This document shows positions 31,741 through 42,177 of a stretch of 64,000 nt of DNA, in pieces (position 1 is the first letter of the stretch; the number at the start of each line of letters is the position of its first letter). This DNA comes from an uncultured Lachnospiraceae bacterium (lineage in GTDB: Bacteria; Bacillota; Clostridia; Lachnospirales; Lachnospiraceae). The notes under the pieces were generated by a model. That model did not search any database. It was not told the DNA's origin and saw only the letters and a program-made list of their open reading frames with translations. A program made the position numbers and the translations under genes. The stretch is from positions 1 through 64,000 of the forward strand of contig CAMUYA010000019.1 of assembly GCA_947164865.1 (NCBI GenBank), given 5' to 3'.

Positions 31741-34167
31741 TTACAGGCCGTACCAGCCTATTCCTTCTTCTCTCCAGCCGATAGTGATAAGCTTATCGCG
31801 CTCTTTCTCCTTAATGGTGTAGTGGTGGGATCCGCTTACCGCATTGGGATTGTAAAGTCTGTAAAGAGGAACTGTCTTGTTGTCATCCGAATACCAAGCG
31901 ATACCCTCATATTTCCAACCGCTCTTTGCCAGGCTGTCGACCTCTTTCTTTTTGGTCGTATAGTGATGGTCGCCCGCATTGGGATTATACATTCTGTATA
32001 CCGGAGTATAAGAGAGCTTGGGAGCTGTCCATGCTGTTCCCTCAAATTTCCAGCCGGCTTTTACCAGATGATTCTTTTCCGACTCACTTGCGGTGTAGAA
32101 ATGCTCACCGCTGTTAGGATTGTATAAACGGTGCATTATCTTTGTCTGTGACATCTGCTCCGAAAGATCTACGCTTCCTTCACCGCTTACTGTTATGCGG
32201 CATTTAGCCTCATACCATCCTTCCTCGGTGTTGGCCACGATGGTGCCTTCTCCTGCAGAAAGAGCAGTAACATTACCGTTCTCATCAACAGAGAGCACTC
32301 TGGGATCGAGGCTGAACCAGAATACCTTCTGATTGCCTGCATCCGAAGGAGTGATCTTAGCGCTGAGCTTTGATATATCTCCCACGCTCATTGACATCTG
32401 GGTCTTATCAAGTGTAATTCCCTCTACTCCTATCGGTAAAACCTTTACAACACACTTTGCCGTAACGTCTCCTACCCATGATCTGGCAATGATCTCGGTC
32501 TCTCCGACTGCAACGCCTGTTACCTTTCCGCTTGCATCAACGGTAGCTATCTCGGGCTTGGTGCTCTCCCATGTGACATTGGTGACTTTATCAGAAAGCT
32601 TTGTGGTAGCCTTGATCGTGATGGATTCTCCGACACGGACGGTGGTACTTGCCTTGTCAAGAGTAAGGCTGACGTCTGTAGCAGCATTTGAATATCCGTT
32701 GGGTGTTAAGCAGTGAATAACCGCTCCGTTTCCATCCTTTGTTGCCCAGTAGATCTTTCCTTTTACAACTACAGGATCGGTATCTGCCGCAAGAAGACTG
32801 TTCTGGATCAGGCAGGTGTCGATCACTACATTTCCGTTTCCGTCAAGCACTGCCATGTATGTTGAAATGTCATTTGCGGCATAAGTGCGCTTCTCCCACA
32901 TAACCGCAAATCTGTCAGAGCCGAGTGATACAACCTTGGGATTAGCTGCATAATGCTTATCGTCGTAAGCAGTGAGCCATACAACTCCATAGTCCGAATC
33001 ACCCTTATCCAGGAACAGCTTGGTCTTGGCAGTAGTGGGTTTCGTACCCTGGATCGATCTTGTCTCCCCTGCTACCGTATAATTGTCTTTTCCGCCCTTG
33101 GTGGTGAAATCCTTCTTAATGAACTGAACAAATACATCTCTTGCACTGTTTGCCGCATTTGCTGCCTTGGGAGCCAGTGAAAGTGCTCTTTCGGAGCTTG
33201 CTGCAAATACGTAGCTTGAATCTGTCTCTGCCAGTCCGCCGAGCTGAGCAAATGTGTAGTTGTATCCGTCTTCCTGATCCATTCCTTCGCGGAAGTGGAA
33301 GGTGTATATGTCTGAGGATTTTGCATTGCTGTAACTTGAAGCCGAATCAGCAATACCGTTTTCCTTTACGATATGAAATCCTCTACTGTTGCTGTCTCCT
33401 TGATTAAGGCTGATAAAACCTCCATCGGAAACTCCATACACTCTTTGGTCAAAAGAATGACTTGTGTAAGCAGTATTTCCCCACATGTATTTCATGGTGG
33501 ATTTATTTACATAGAGAACGACATTGGACTGGGCACCATTATAAGTCTCCCTGGCAAGATTCACAGCAATAATATCTCCGTTTACGGCTATATCACATGA
33601 TCCATTATAAAATGGTGTTTTGGTACCAAATTCACCTGCCGTATAGAACGATGTCGCATCCTTTCCTTTGATGTATGCAGAATCAATAAGATCACCACCA
33701 TTGTTATACTTTTCTACACGTATGGTAATCGTGTTATCTTTATTCGTATCCTTCTGACCCCATACTACATAATAATTTCCTTCGGAATCGCAGGCAATAT
33801 CACCAAAAAGAGGATCCGAGAAAGAAGATTCCAGCCATATCATCGGTAATTCTTTCATTTCCTCATCGTACCTCTGTACGTATACTCTTTTATCATAAAA
33901 GAATGCCACATTGATATTGTTGTTGTTATCGACAAGCGTGACAACATTTGCGACAGATGCTGCGTAATTCAGCGGATTTCTGTTCGTGCTCTGCGCATCC
34001 GGAATATTTATCTTGTAATTTACCAGTGTCGCCGTGCGCTTGGTATCCGCATCGTTTTTCACGCGCTGCGAATTTGCAGCATAGGCTCTGTCGGCTCCTA
34101 TTCCCGTTGCCAGCAAGACACCGGCGGTAAATACCGCTGCTATCCTGCCCATTATTTTTCTACTCAT
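31741..34167 (-). CDS. Secreted protein, paralog of the 21574 gene N-terminal region + Big2-like domains + DUF5648-like triple repeat
   Basis: VNYKINIPDAQ...AASVANVVTLVDNNNNINVAF (cf. 21574 gene); WESTKPEIATVDASGKVTGVAVGETEIIA; C-terminal repeats. Confidence 0.86.
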   Translation of the reverse strand: MSRKIMGRIAAVFTAGVLLATGIGADRAYAANSQRVKNDADTKRTATLVNYKINIPDAQSTNRNPLNYAASVANVVTLVDNNNNINVAFFYDKRVYVQRYDEEMKELPMIWLESSFSDPLFGDIACDSEGNYYVVWGQKDTNKDNTITIRVEKYNNGGDLIDSAYIKGKDATSFYTAGEFGTKTPFYNGSCDIAVNGDIIAVNLARETYNGAQSNVVLYVNKSTMKYMWGNTAYTSHSFDQRVYGVSDGGFISLNQGDSNSRGFHIVKENGIADSASSYSNAKSSDIYTFHFREGMDQEDGYNYTFAQLGGLAETDSSYVFAASSERALSLAPKAANAANSARDVFVQFIKKDFTTKGGKDNYTVAGETRSIQGTKPTTAKTKLFLDKGDSDYGVVWLTAYDDKHYAANPKVVSLGSDRFAVMWEKRTYAANDISTYMAVLDGNGNVVIDTCLIQNSLLAADTDPVVVKGKIYWATKDGNGAVIHCLTPNGYSNAATDVSLTLDKASTTVRVGESITIKATTKLSDKVTNVTWESTKPEIATVDASGKVTGVAVGETEIIARSWVGDVTAKCVVKVLPIGVEGITLDKTQMSMSVGDISKLSAKITPSDAGNQKVFWFSLDPRVLSVDENGNVTALSAGEGTIVANTEEGWYEAKCRITVSGEGSVDLSEQMSQTKIMHRLYNPNSGEHFYTASESEKNHLVKAGWKFEGTAWTAPKLSYTPVYRMYNPNAGDHHYTTKKKEVDSLAKSGWKYEGIAWYSDDNKTVPLYRLYNPNAVSGSHHYTIKEKERDKLITIGWREEGIGWYGL

Positions 34168-34344
34168 TCCTAAACCTCCCTATAGTACTGTTATGCCCGC
34201 TTTCGTTCCCTGTGACCGACTTGCTGCATTGCGGGCATCTACTTTACTTAGCGTTCCAAATTTAAGGATATCACAAAATATAGTGTTTTGATAGGATTTT
34301 TGACAAAAAAGATTCTTTATTTTTCTTAATAAACCGGCTCTTTA

Positions 34345-36333
34345 TCAATTCCCTGAGCCGTACCATCCGATGCCTTCATACTTCCAGCCGATGCTGATCA
34401 GCGAATTCTTTTCTTTCTCGCTGGTTGTGTAATGATGGGAGCCCGCTCCCGAAGCATTGGGATTATAAAGTCTGTACAGCGGCGTGCCCGTCTCCTTCGG
34501 AGCGGAGTACCAGCCGACGCCTTCATATGTCCAGCCGGCGGCGACGAGGCTGTCTCTCTCCCGCGCGCTCATAGTGTAATGGTGATCCCCTGCATTTTCG
34601 TTGTAAAGCCTGTAGACGGGATCTCCCGTATCGGGAGCTATCCAGCCGTCCCCCTCATATTTCCACCCCGAGAGAATAAGATTATATCTCTCTGATCCGC
34701 TTTTTGTATAAAAATGCTCTCCGCTGTTGGGGTTATACATTCTGTGAAGCAGTGTGCATCCCTCGGGTACGGGTGTATCCGGTTTTGCAACTCTTCCGGC
34801 TTCTTTTCCGTAATCCAGATAATGGAAATAGTATTCCAAGTTGTTATTCCCGAATCTGTCACGAAGATCTTTATTATTATTCTTGTATGCCTCCGGGTCA
34901 AAGCTTTTGCTGCCTTTGATCCCAAGACTCATGCCCTTGTAGAGGAAAAAGTCGAAGGGACTGTCGAAGTACTGGGAATTATACACTCCTTTTACATTAC
35001 CGCTCTGTTCCCGGTACACCCATTGATCCCATAATTCGTCCCACTCAAATATCACCCCCGACTCTTCCAGGGAATTGAGGAAGTAGTCCTCATCATATAC
35101 CGGTGAAAAATAGGGCTCGGTCTGCTTTCCGTCTATGACCCCGCTGCGTACGGTTTCAGTTCTGTTCGATGAATAATAGCTTTTCGATATTTCGTAATTG
35201 ATCGTATCGCCTTCTATCGAAGTAATGTTGAAAAAGTAGCCGTAGTTTTCACCGGATACCGATTCCAGCTGCTCCTTCGCAAAGAATCGCGGGATCACCT
35301 TATTTGCCTTTTCATCATATCTGTATACGTCTCCGTACCAGGTCAAAAAGATATTGTTGTTCGCACCAAAGGCACTGCCTCCGAAATAGCCGGGATCCGA
35401 CCCGCAATAATCGTAATCACTCATATCAAACACCAGCTCACTCCGGCCCGGATTACCATAGTATTTATGTATTCCGTCCTCATCAACGTAAAGAGAGTAT
35501 CCGTTTCTCTGAAATAGCTGTGAACTGCTGTTTTTCCAAACGGCATTATCATATTTTCTGTCATCGAACATACCGTAAAGATAGATCGTTTTCCCTATTC
35601 CAATATTATAATAATCGTTAATGTTCCAGTCCGTTCCCGTGTGGTCTTCCGCTAAGGCAGTCTGGCTCATAAGAAAGTATTTGTGGTAAAGCGTAAAGCC
35701 TTCCGAATCATCAAAAGTACAGTCGATATAATAATATGTTCCGTTCAGCGCGACCAGATTCCATGCGTGGTTCATCTGATCTCCGACCACGTCATAGGTC
35801 TCTATCCCTGCCCTGTTGGCCAGATCATAAAATGCCCTTGCGTAACCGTCACATACGGATTTATGAAGAACCAGATTTCCATAGGCGGACTGACTGACAG
35901 GATTATTTGAATAATAAGCCTGATCATAATCATAATCGGCATTTAAGCAGATGTAGTCATGCAGATAGCAGAGTTTCTGTTCGTCGGTCCATGACGGAGA
36001 AATGCCTGCAAGCGCAGTAGCTACAGCATCCTCATATTCCTGAAGCATGGTATTCGGATCTTTATCATAATACATCCACCACCAGTATTCGGATCCGGGC
36101 ACAGCCTGAGGGGCGCTGACATCATCCGGGATCTGTGCCGGCACAACCGTAAGCGGTGTACAATCCAGCGGATCAAAGGATGCGGGATCGTATTCGTGAT
36201 ACTCCGGCATGCTTACTGAATCATCCTGTGCATAAGCTTTCACGGTATATGCTGTGAAAAGTACTGCAGGTATAACAAATACGATCGCCACCGTTATAAT
36301 TCTTTTCTCCAGTTCGGAAATAATGTTCTTCAT
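34345..36333 (-). CDS. Secreted transglutaminase-like protein + DUF5648-like triple repeat (close paralog of 17189 gene)
   Basis: KSVCDGYARAFYDLANRAG...NHAWNLVALNGTYYYIDCTFD; FDPLDCTPL and ATALAGISPSWTDEQKLCYLHDYIC shared with 17189 gene. Confidence 0.88.
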   Translation of the reverse strand: MKNIISELEKRIITVAIVFVIPAVLFTAYTVKAYAQDDSVSMPEYHEYDPASFDPLDCTPLTVVPAQIPDDVSAPQAVPGSEYWWWMYYDKDPNTMLQEYEDAVATALAGISPSWTDEQKLCYLHDYICLNADYDYDQAYYSNNPVSQSAYGNLVLHKSVCDGYARAFYDLANRAGIETYDVVGDQMNHAWNLVALNGTYYYIDCTFDDSEGFTLYHKYFLMSQTALAEDHTGTDWNINDYYNIGIGKTIYLYGMFDDRKYDNAVWKNSSSQLFQRNGYSLYVDEDGIHKYYGNPGRSELVFDMSDYDYCGSDPGYFGGSAFGANNNIFLTWYGDVYRYDEKANKVIPRFFAKEQLESVSGENYGYFFNITSIEGDTINYEISKSYYSSNRTETVRSGVIDGKQTEPYFSPVYDEDYFLNSLEESGVIFEWDELWDQWVYREQSGNVKGVYNSQYFDSPFDFFLYKGMSLGIKGSKSFDPEAYKNNNKDLRDRFGNNNLEYYFHYLDYGKEAGRVAKPDTPVPEGCTLLHRMYNPNSGEHFYTKSGSERYNLILSGWKYEGDGWIAPDTGDPVYRLYNENAGDHHYTMSARERDSLVAAGWTYEGVGWYSAPKETGTPLYRLYNPNASGAGSHHYTTSEKEKNSLISIGWKYEGIGWYGSGN

Positions 36334-36369
36334 AATAATATCATTCCGTTTTTATATCTATAAGAGTAC

Positions 36370-38754
36370 TTACTGTGCGCATCCGTACCAGCCGATCTCC
36401 TCATCATTCCAGCCGATCTTGACAAGCTGATCTCTTTCTCTTGTGCTCTTGGTGTAGTGATGGTTTCCGGTTGTGGCATTAGGATTATAAAGTCTGTAAA
36501 GAGGAGTTCCCTTATTGTCATCGGAGTACCAGCCGATTCCTTCATCCTTCCATCCGATCTCTACGAGTTTATCTCTTTCTCTTTTGCTCGTGGTGTAGTG
36601 ATGCTCACCAACATTCTCATTATAAAGCCTGTACACTGGAGTGTTGGATTTAACAGGGCCTTCCCATGCAATGCCTTCGTATGTCCATCCTGCATCAACA
36701 AGCGTATTGCCCTCCCTCTTGCTTCCGGTGTAGAAGTGTTCACCGGTGTTGGGGTTATATAAGCGGTACATCAAACAGTGGCCTTCAGCAAGGTTCTTAT
36801 CAGCGTTAGAAGGAATGTGCATTACGGGTGTTCTCTTAGTCTTTACGACTATAAACTTTGAGAACTTGTCCGATTCAAATGTGAACCATCCGTCGCCGAG
36901 ATAATTGGTATCGAGGACATCCTGCGATTCCTCTCCGCTATCTTCGGTGTGGAAGCGTACTACATCATAGTCGTAACCTTCCTCGTAACCACTGATCTTA
37001 AAGGGGATGGTAAGCTTTTTACCGTCTGCAAGCTTCGAGATATTGCCATCTGTGTATGCACCTTCGTTGTAAGCAGATCCGTCAGCCTTATTCTCATACC
37101 ATGTGAGAAGGTTTACATCCAGCACTGTTTCTACGGTATAATCATCACCCTTTAAGCCTGTCTTCTCCAGAGCTTTCTTGGATTTTTCAACGTCGGTATC
37201 ACTGGCGGTTTCCTGCTTGATATCCGTCGTTGCCCTCTTTACTATTGTGATGGTGTTTCCATCCTTTTCAACGGTGATCTCTTTTCCTATTCCTTCAGCT
37301 TCGCCGACTGCTTCTGCGATACCTTCATCATCGGGAAGATCCTTTACCGAGAGTTCGGTTCCACCCTGTCCGGGGATCGTTAATGCAATATCCGCATTCC
37401 ATTTACCATCCTTGATGAGCTGTGTGCCTGCAGGCCAGTAAAAGTATTTGCAATTACTGTAATCTCCATTTTTAGTCAAATATGTTCCACTGTAATTTGC
37501 AGATGCATTTTTGACTATGATATTCACATTTGGATTATTATTATCTACAACTCTCAGGTTAAGATTCTCCATTGAGTTGTTCAACGTAACATCGCATTTT
37601 CCGACAGGACCCGGGGTTATACTGATGCCTTTATAATCGTATTCATCAGGAAGAATTTCCCCATTAAACACTACTGTTCCTGCACTGACTGATAACCCCC
37701 TCAAGTTCTTGCTTATAGTCACATTGACCTGTGGAACACAAACATATACACTGTCCCCATCACTTAATCCATCTATAGAGACATCTGAATCTGTTTTTAC
37801 CCAATTACCGGTGTTTAATTCATGTTTTTGTCTTATCCATCTCCAAGATGTATAGTTTCCGTTTACATCCTGGGGACCAGTTGTCTGGTAAAAATAATAA
37901 TAGCCTGATTCCTCAACATCAGATAACGGTACTCCGGATGCCAAAACACCGTCAGTGATACTGAACTGGCCGGCAGGGCATTGCCCTATTGCCTTTATGG
38001 TCTTGTATTCAAACTGGTTTTCTACCCAGATTCCCTTGGTAACGTATCCGGATTCAACCTTTCCTGTAATAGTACAGTTGGAGCCAAAATACTCCATCTG
38101 AGCTTCATGTGCGGTTTCATCAGCATTTTTTTCACGGAAATATACTTTATTTACGTACCCGTTTACAGTAACATCACCACTTCTCCATAACGATTCAAGC
38201 CTCAGATTTCCGGTGTATTGGGAATCGTCGGTTCCAATGTTTCCATTTATAACAACATTTCCTGTTCCTGGTGCTGCGGAAGAAAGTGTGATCTGGTAAT
38301 TGATATTACCATTTACGGTCAGACTTATGTTATTATTGTTTCTATTGAAATAAATATTACCAAAGCTTACATTATTTTCTGCTTTTCCAAGCTGATAATC
38401 AAAATCGGGTGAATCCCATCTTGAATATATACATACAGAAATCTCGCTGCCTTTTATGTTCTTTAAAAACTCCGATAACTCATTGTTTGGATCTGCATTG
38501 ATATAGATCACAGCATTCGAAAAATCTTCCGGCATACTATCCCAGTTGCCGGTCAGCTCTCTGTTTCCCTTTCCTGCTTCATTCTGTACATACCACTGCT
38601 GATGGCGATCGCTACCGGGCTCTACTATCTCCTCTCCCCAATAGTAGCTAACCCCCTCGGCGTGTGCTGTCATTTTTGCAGCCCCAAACACTACAAACAA
38701 TGCCAGAATCGACAGTGTGATCTTAAACACCGCCCTTTCAAGTACGTTTCTCAC
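36370..38754 (-). CDS. Secreted protein, unassigned N-terminus + DUF5648-like triple repeat
   Basis: Signal peptide; C-terminal YRLYNPNTGEHFYTGSKREGNTL... repeats. Confidence 0.84.
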   Translation of the reverse strand: MRNVLERAVFKITLSILALFVVFGAAKMTAHAEGVSYYWGEEIVEPGSDRHQQWYVQNEAGKGNRELTGNWDSMPEDFSNAVIYINADPNNELSEFLKNIKGSEISVCIYSRWDSPDFDYQLGKAENNVSFGNIYFNRNNNNISLTVNGNINYQITLSSAAPGTGNVVINGNIGTDDSQYTGNLRLESLWRSGDVTVNGYVNKVYFREKNADETAHEAQMEYFGSNCTITGKVESGYVTKGIWVENQFEYKTIKAIGQCPAGQFSITDGVLASGVPLSDVEESGYYYFYQTTGPQDVNGNYTSWRWIRQKHELNTGNWVKTDSDVSIDGLSDGDSVYVCVPQVNVTISKNLRGLSVSAGTVVFNGEILPDEYDYKGISITPGPVGKCDVTLNNSMENLNLRVVDNNNPNVNIIVKNASANYSGTYLTKNGDYSNCKYFYWPAGTQLIKDGKWNADIALTIPGQGGTELSVKDLPDDEGIAEAVGEAEGIGKEITVEKDGNTITIVKRATTDIKQETASDTDVEKSKKALEKTGLKGDDYTVETVLDVNLLTWYENKADGSAYNEGAYTDGNISKLADGKKLTIPFKISGYEEGYDYDVVRFHTEDSGEESQDVLDTNYLGDGWFTFESDKFSKFIVVKTKRTPVMHIPSNADKNLAEGHCLMYRLYNPNTGEHFYTGSKREGNTLVDAGWTYEGIAWEGPVKSNTPVYRLYNENVGEHHYTTSKRERDKLVEIGWKDEGIGWYSDDNKGTPLYRLYNPNATTGNHHYTKSTRERDQLVKIGWNDEEIGWYGCAQ

Positions 38755-38873
38755 TTTCTGTTTCCTCCTTAGTTTTAATATATAAAGTTTTCTTCATGAT
38801 TGAATATAGTTTTAAATCAGTTATAATTTCCGGCTTAAACCTTTGATTTTACGTGTTCATATCACGAGAGTTC

Positions 38874-41384
38874 CTACTGTGCATAACCGTACCATCCGAT
38901 GCCCTCATCATTCCAGCCGATCTTTACGAGCTTATCTCTTTCTCTCGTGCTTGTGGTGTAATGATGGCTTCCGATCGTTGCATTAGGATTATATAATCTG
39001 TAAAGTGGCTTCGTTTTGGAATCATCCGAATACCAGCCGATTCCTTCATCCTTCCATCCAATCTCTATGAGTTTATCTCTTTCTCTTTTGCTCGTGGTGT
39101 AGTGATGCTCACCGACATTCTCGTTATAAAGCCTGTATACGGGAGTGTTTGACTTTTCCGGGCCTTCCCATGCTATTCCTTCATACTCCCACCCGGCATC
39201 TTTAAGGTTCTTTGTTTCCCTTTTGCTTCCTGTGTAGAAATGCTCTCCGCTATTGGGATTATACAAACGATACATCACTACAGTCTTAACGCTATTGTCC
39301 TCTGTTACGGGAGCCAGACTTACAACCGCGAAGGTTGAAAACTTGTCCGATTCGAACGAAAACCAATTGTCTCCTAAATATTCTGTATCCAGTACTGTCT
39401 TTGTCTGACTTCCATCCGCCTCGGTATGATATCTGACAACTCTGTAAACGAGATTCTCATCATAATTGTCAAGCCTGAACTGAATGGTGATCTTTTTACC
39501 TTCGGAAGTTTCAGTTATCGTTCCTGCTTTGTGATTATCATCTTCAAAAACTCCGCCCGCAATATCCTCAAACCATGTTGTGATATCTATTTCGAGCACC
39601 TTTTCAATAGATACTTTCTTTTCCTCATCACGGACAATATCCGAAACCGCATCCTTTACTTCCTTTTCAAGATTCTCACTCGCAGCAACCTCTTCTACGC
39701 TGGTGCCGGCACGCTTAACTATCTCTATAGAGCCACGTGATGTCTGAACGGTCTCACGGGTTCCCACGCCTGCGCCGGGAACAGCCTCTGCTATGTCCTC
39801 TTCCTGTACTTCTTTTACTTCGGGTTTTCCATTGCTTTCCTCATTACTATTTGCTTCTTCAAATACCACTCTGAAAAATGCCCAATCATATGAACCATAT
39901 CTATCATAAATTAAACATCTGTAGTTTCCACTTTGATTTGTGCCATCGTAAGAAACGGCATATGTATCTTCACCCAGCCCTAAATTTACAACCCGATATC
40001 CCCCATTACCGTCAGAAACAACTCTTTGCCATACATATGAGGAAGCAGTTCCTTCCACAACGTTGACCTTAAGGAAGGCGTTTTCGTCGGTTTTTGCATA
40101 TACAGTACAGGTAAAGCCCTGCTTTGTCATATCACCTGCGGTCACGACAAACTCAGGTTTCTTCGCCTTTATACTGAATACGGCCTTCCCGACTGTTCCG
40201 TATTTATCTGTTACCTCACACTGGAACCCTCCATCACGTATAGCCTCAAATCGGTAGCTACTTTCCGTAGCACCATTTATTACACTCCAGTCCCACTGTC
40301 TGCTTGTGCTGTTATAAGTTCCACTATACCATTTATAAGTCATTTCGTCGGTCTCTATAGCTGTAACAACAGGATCCAACGTAACAGTTTTTCCGCACTC
40401 TGTCTCTATGTTTTTAGTGGAATTTCCCCTTTCATCAGCAGATACTCTCAGCTCATTGTCAATATTTATAATGAAACTTGTAGGTACAGAATTGCCAAAT
40501 TTATCAGTAACATTACAATAACCACCGGTCTTTCCGGTAATATTTCTGAAAGTATAGCTCGATCCGTTCGCATCCGTTATGCTATGCCATTTATTCGGTA
40601 TGCCGTAGGATCCAAACGAATCATACTGAGTCCAGCTATATCTCATTCCATCTGTTTCGTTTGCAGATGCAATTATATTTACTGTAAGATCCTGTCCTTT
40701 TTTAACCCAGTATTTGTTATCTTCATTCGTACAATCGGTAGAAACTGAGAGTTCATTATCCACCACAACATCAAAACTTACAGACGCCGAGTGGCCCTCC
40801 GCATCTGTTGCCGTGACGGAGTACTGATGATTATTATTTATCGCTTCGGTTGTATATGAATTGGAATTTGCCCCATCTATAACTGTCCCATCTTTCTCCC
40901 AGCTGTAGGTTAAATTGAAGCCTTCTGTAGCAGTTACCCCCAAATTTGCGGTACTTCCTTTATTAACCTCGATCCTCGTCTGTTCCCCGACCACGCTCAG
41001 CGAAAAAGGTGCTGCGACACCGATATATGCAGTGTTTGATGTAGTCGATTTAGATCCGTTGGTCACATCACACTTATAATAATATGATCTATCGGCATGT
41101 TCGACTCTGTATTCCCGTCCTGTTGCACCATTAATATCTGTCCATTGCCCCTGATCCACCGCAGACTTCCACTGGTATGTTACACTGTTTGCGTCTGCTC
41201 CGTTTACTACTACCTCCAAAGTAAATGAAGCACCATAATCAAGGTCCTTAACCGTGGTCCACCCCCCGTCTACCTTGATCTCAGCTGTAAAACCTTCCGC
41301 CTTCACACTTCCGATCGGTTGGTACAATGCCACAACCATAAGTACAGCCAAAAACGTTCCGATAAATCTTTTAAATGCTTTCAT
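38874..41384 (-). CDS. Secreted multi-Ig-like protein + DUF5648-like triple repeat
   Basis: Repeated YQWKSA/YSWEKDG/YSWTQYD/YKWYSG Ig-like units; C-terminal repeats. Confidence 0.85.
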   Translation of the reverse strand: MKAFKRFIGTFLAVLMVVALYQPIGSVKAEGFTAEIKVDGGWTTVKDLDYGASFTLEVVVNGADANSVTYQWKSAVDQGQWTDINGATGREYRVEHADRSYYYKCDVTNGSKSTTSNTAYIGVAAPFSLSVVGEQTRIEVNKGSTANLGVTATEGFNLTYSWEKDGTVIDGANSNSYTTEAINNNHQYSVTATDAEGHSASVSFDVVVDNELSVSTDCTNEDNKYWVKKGQDLTVNIIASANETDGMRYSWTQYDSFGSYGIPNKWHSITDANGSSYTFRNITGKTGGYCNVTDKFGNSVPTSFIINIDNELRVSADERGNSTKNIETECGKTVTLDPVVTAIETDEMTYKWYSGTYNSTSRQWDWSVINGATESSYRFEAIRDGGFQCEVTDKYGTVGKAVFSIKAKKPEFVVTAGDMTKQGFTCTVYAKTDENAFLKVNVVEGTASSYVWQRVVSDGNGGYRVVNLGLGEDTYAVSYDGTNQSGNYRCLIYDRYGSYDWAFFRVVFEEANSNEESNGKPEVKEVQEEDIAEAVPGAGVGTRETVQTSRGSIEIVKRAGTSVEEVAASENLEKEVKDAVSDIVRDEEKKVSIEKVLEIDITTWFEDIAGGVFEDDNHKAGTITETSEGKKITIQFRLDNYDENLVYRVVRYHTEADGSQTKTVLDTEYLGDNWFSFESDKFSTFAVVSLAPVTEDNSVKTVVMYRLYNPNSGEHFYTGSKRETKNLKDAGWEYEGIAWEGPEKSNTPVYRLYNENVGEHHYTTSKRERDKLIEIGWKDEGIGWYSDDSKTKPLYRLYNPNATIGSHHYTTSTRERDKLVKIGWNDEGIGWYGYAQ

Positions 41385-41490
41385 CAGTCTTCTCCTTTAA
41401 TCAAATATCTCACTTTGCAATCGTATTCATCCTTTTCGCCTTCGCTGATCGATTACCCAATTGAATAAAAGCTTTGAATCTTCATTCGTT

Positions 41491-41616
41491 ATGCAATCCA
41501 CATCAAAGTATAGCATATCTAAATAGGTCTATCTATGATTGTGCTCAAAAAAGTCTTGTGTATTTCCTACAAAATCTACCGGTAAAATTCTGTATAATAT
41601 GCCGTCTGTACTTTCT
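41491..41616 (+). repeat. Copy 1 of ~126-bp direct repeat
   Basis: atgcaatccacatcaaagtatagcatatctaaataggtctatctatgattgtg...tacaaaatctaccggtaaaattctgtataatatgccgtctgtactttct; closely matches 47891-48017. Confidence 0.85.
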
Positions 41617-41633
41617 CCATCAACAAAAGGAGA

Positions 41634-41668
41634 GATCTGCATACCGAGATATGCAGATCCCCTTTTTA
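41634..41668 (+). terminator. Intrinsic terminator hairpin
   Basis: GATCTGCATA-CCGAGA-TATGCAGATCCCCTTTTTA. Confidence 0.7.
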
Positions 41669-41694
41669 CTCAATCATCATTTATGGTCATATGG

Positions 41695-42012
41695 TTACGA
41701 TTCCATTCTCGCTCTGGCAAGTTCTTCATCTGAAGCATTTAGAAGTCTTCTGGCATCATCTTCGCTACCACCATTGACAAGAAAAGTAATAATCGTATCG
41801 ATCCGGCCTCTTTTCCTTTCCATTATAGAATACCACAAAGTGAGGAGTTGGGATAGTGATTATTCTACCCCTTTTTCAAGAACCTTCCGCTCAACTATTT
41901 TCACATCCGTGTAATGTGAATCATTAAGGCCATTATAGATTTCAAGGGCATTTTTCGGTTCTTCTAACAGCATGCAGAACACATCACTCTTGTACTCTCT
42001 GTTTCCTGACAT
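41695..42012 (-). pseudogene. Degenerate Rpn / PD-(D/E)XK nuclease family transposase remnant
   Basis: - strand pieces in shifted frames: MSGNREYKSDVFCMLLEEPKNALEIYNGLNDSHYTDVKIVERKVLEKG / IITIPTPHFVVFYNGKEKR / RIDTIITFLVNGGSEDDARRLLNASDEELARARMES*. Confidence 0.7.
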
Positions 42013-42024
42013 AAACTCTCCCTT

Positions 42025-42075
42025 CAAAAAAGACAAGAATTGGGTTACGTTTTACACGTTACCACAATTCTTGTC
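42025..42075 (-). terminator. Long inverted repeat / terminator downstream of 42178 gene
   Basis: GACAAGAATTGGGTTACGT-tttac-ACGTTACCACAATTCTTGTC with T-run on - strand. Confidence 0.6.
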
Positions 42076-42177
42076 CGCTCGCTGGCTTGTTTAAGCCAAA
42101 ATATGTTCTTTTTTGTCCAGAAGTGTTCTTTTTTCTAATGCTCTGAATTGAAAATGATCACGTTAAGGTTTTTATTA

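Noticed and set aside
41474-41914. 146-aa + strand ORF spanning the 126-bp repeat
   Set aside because: Crosses a terminator hairpin and runs antisense to the Rpn remnant; likely spurious.
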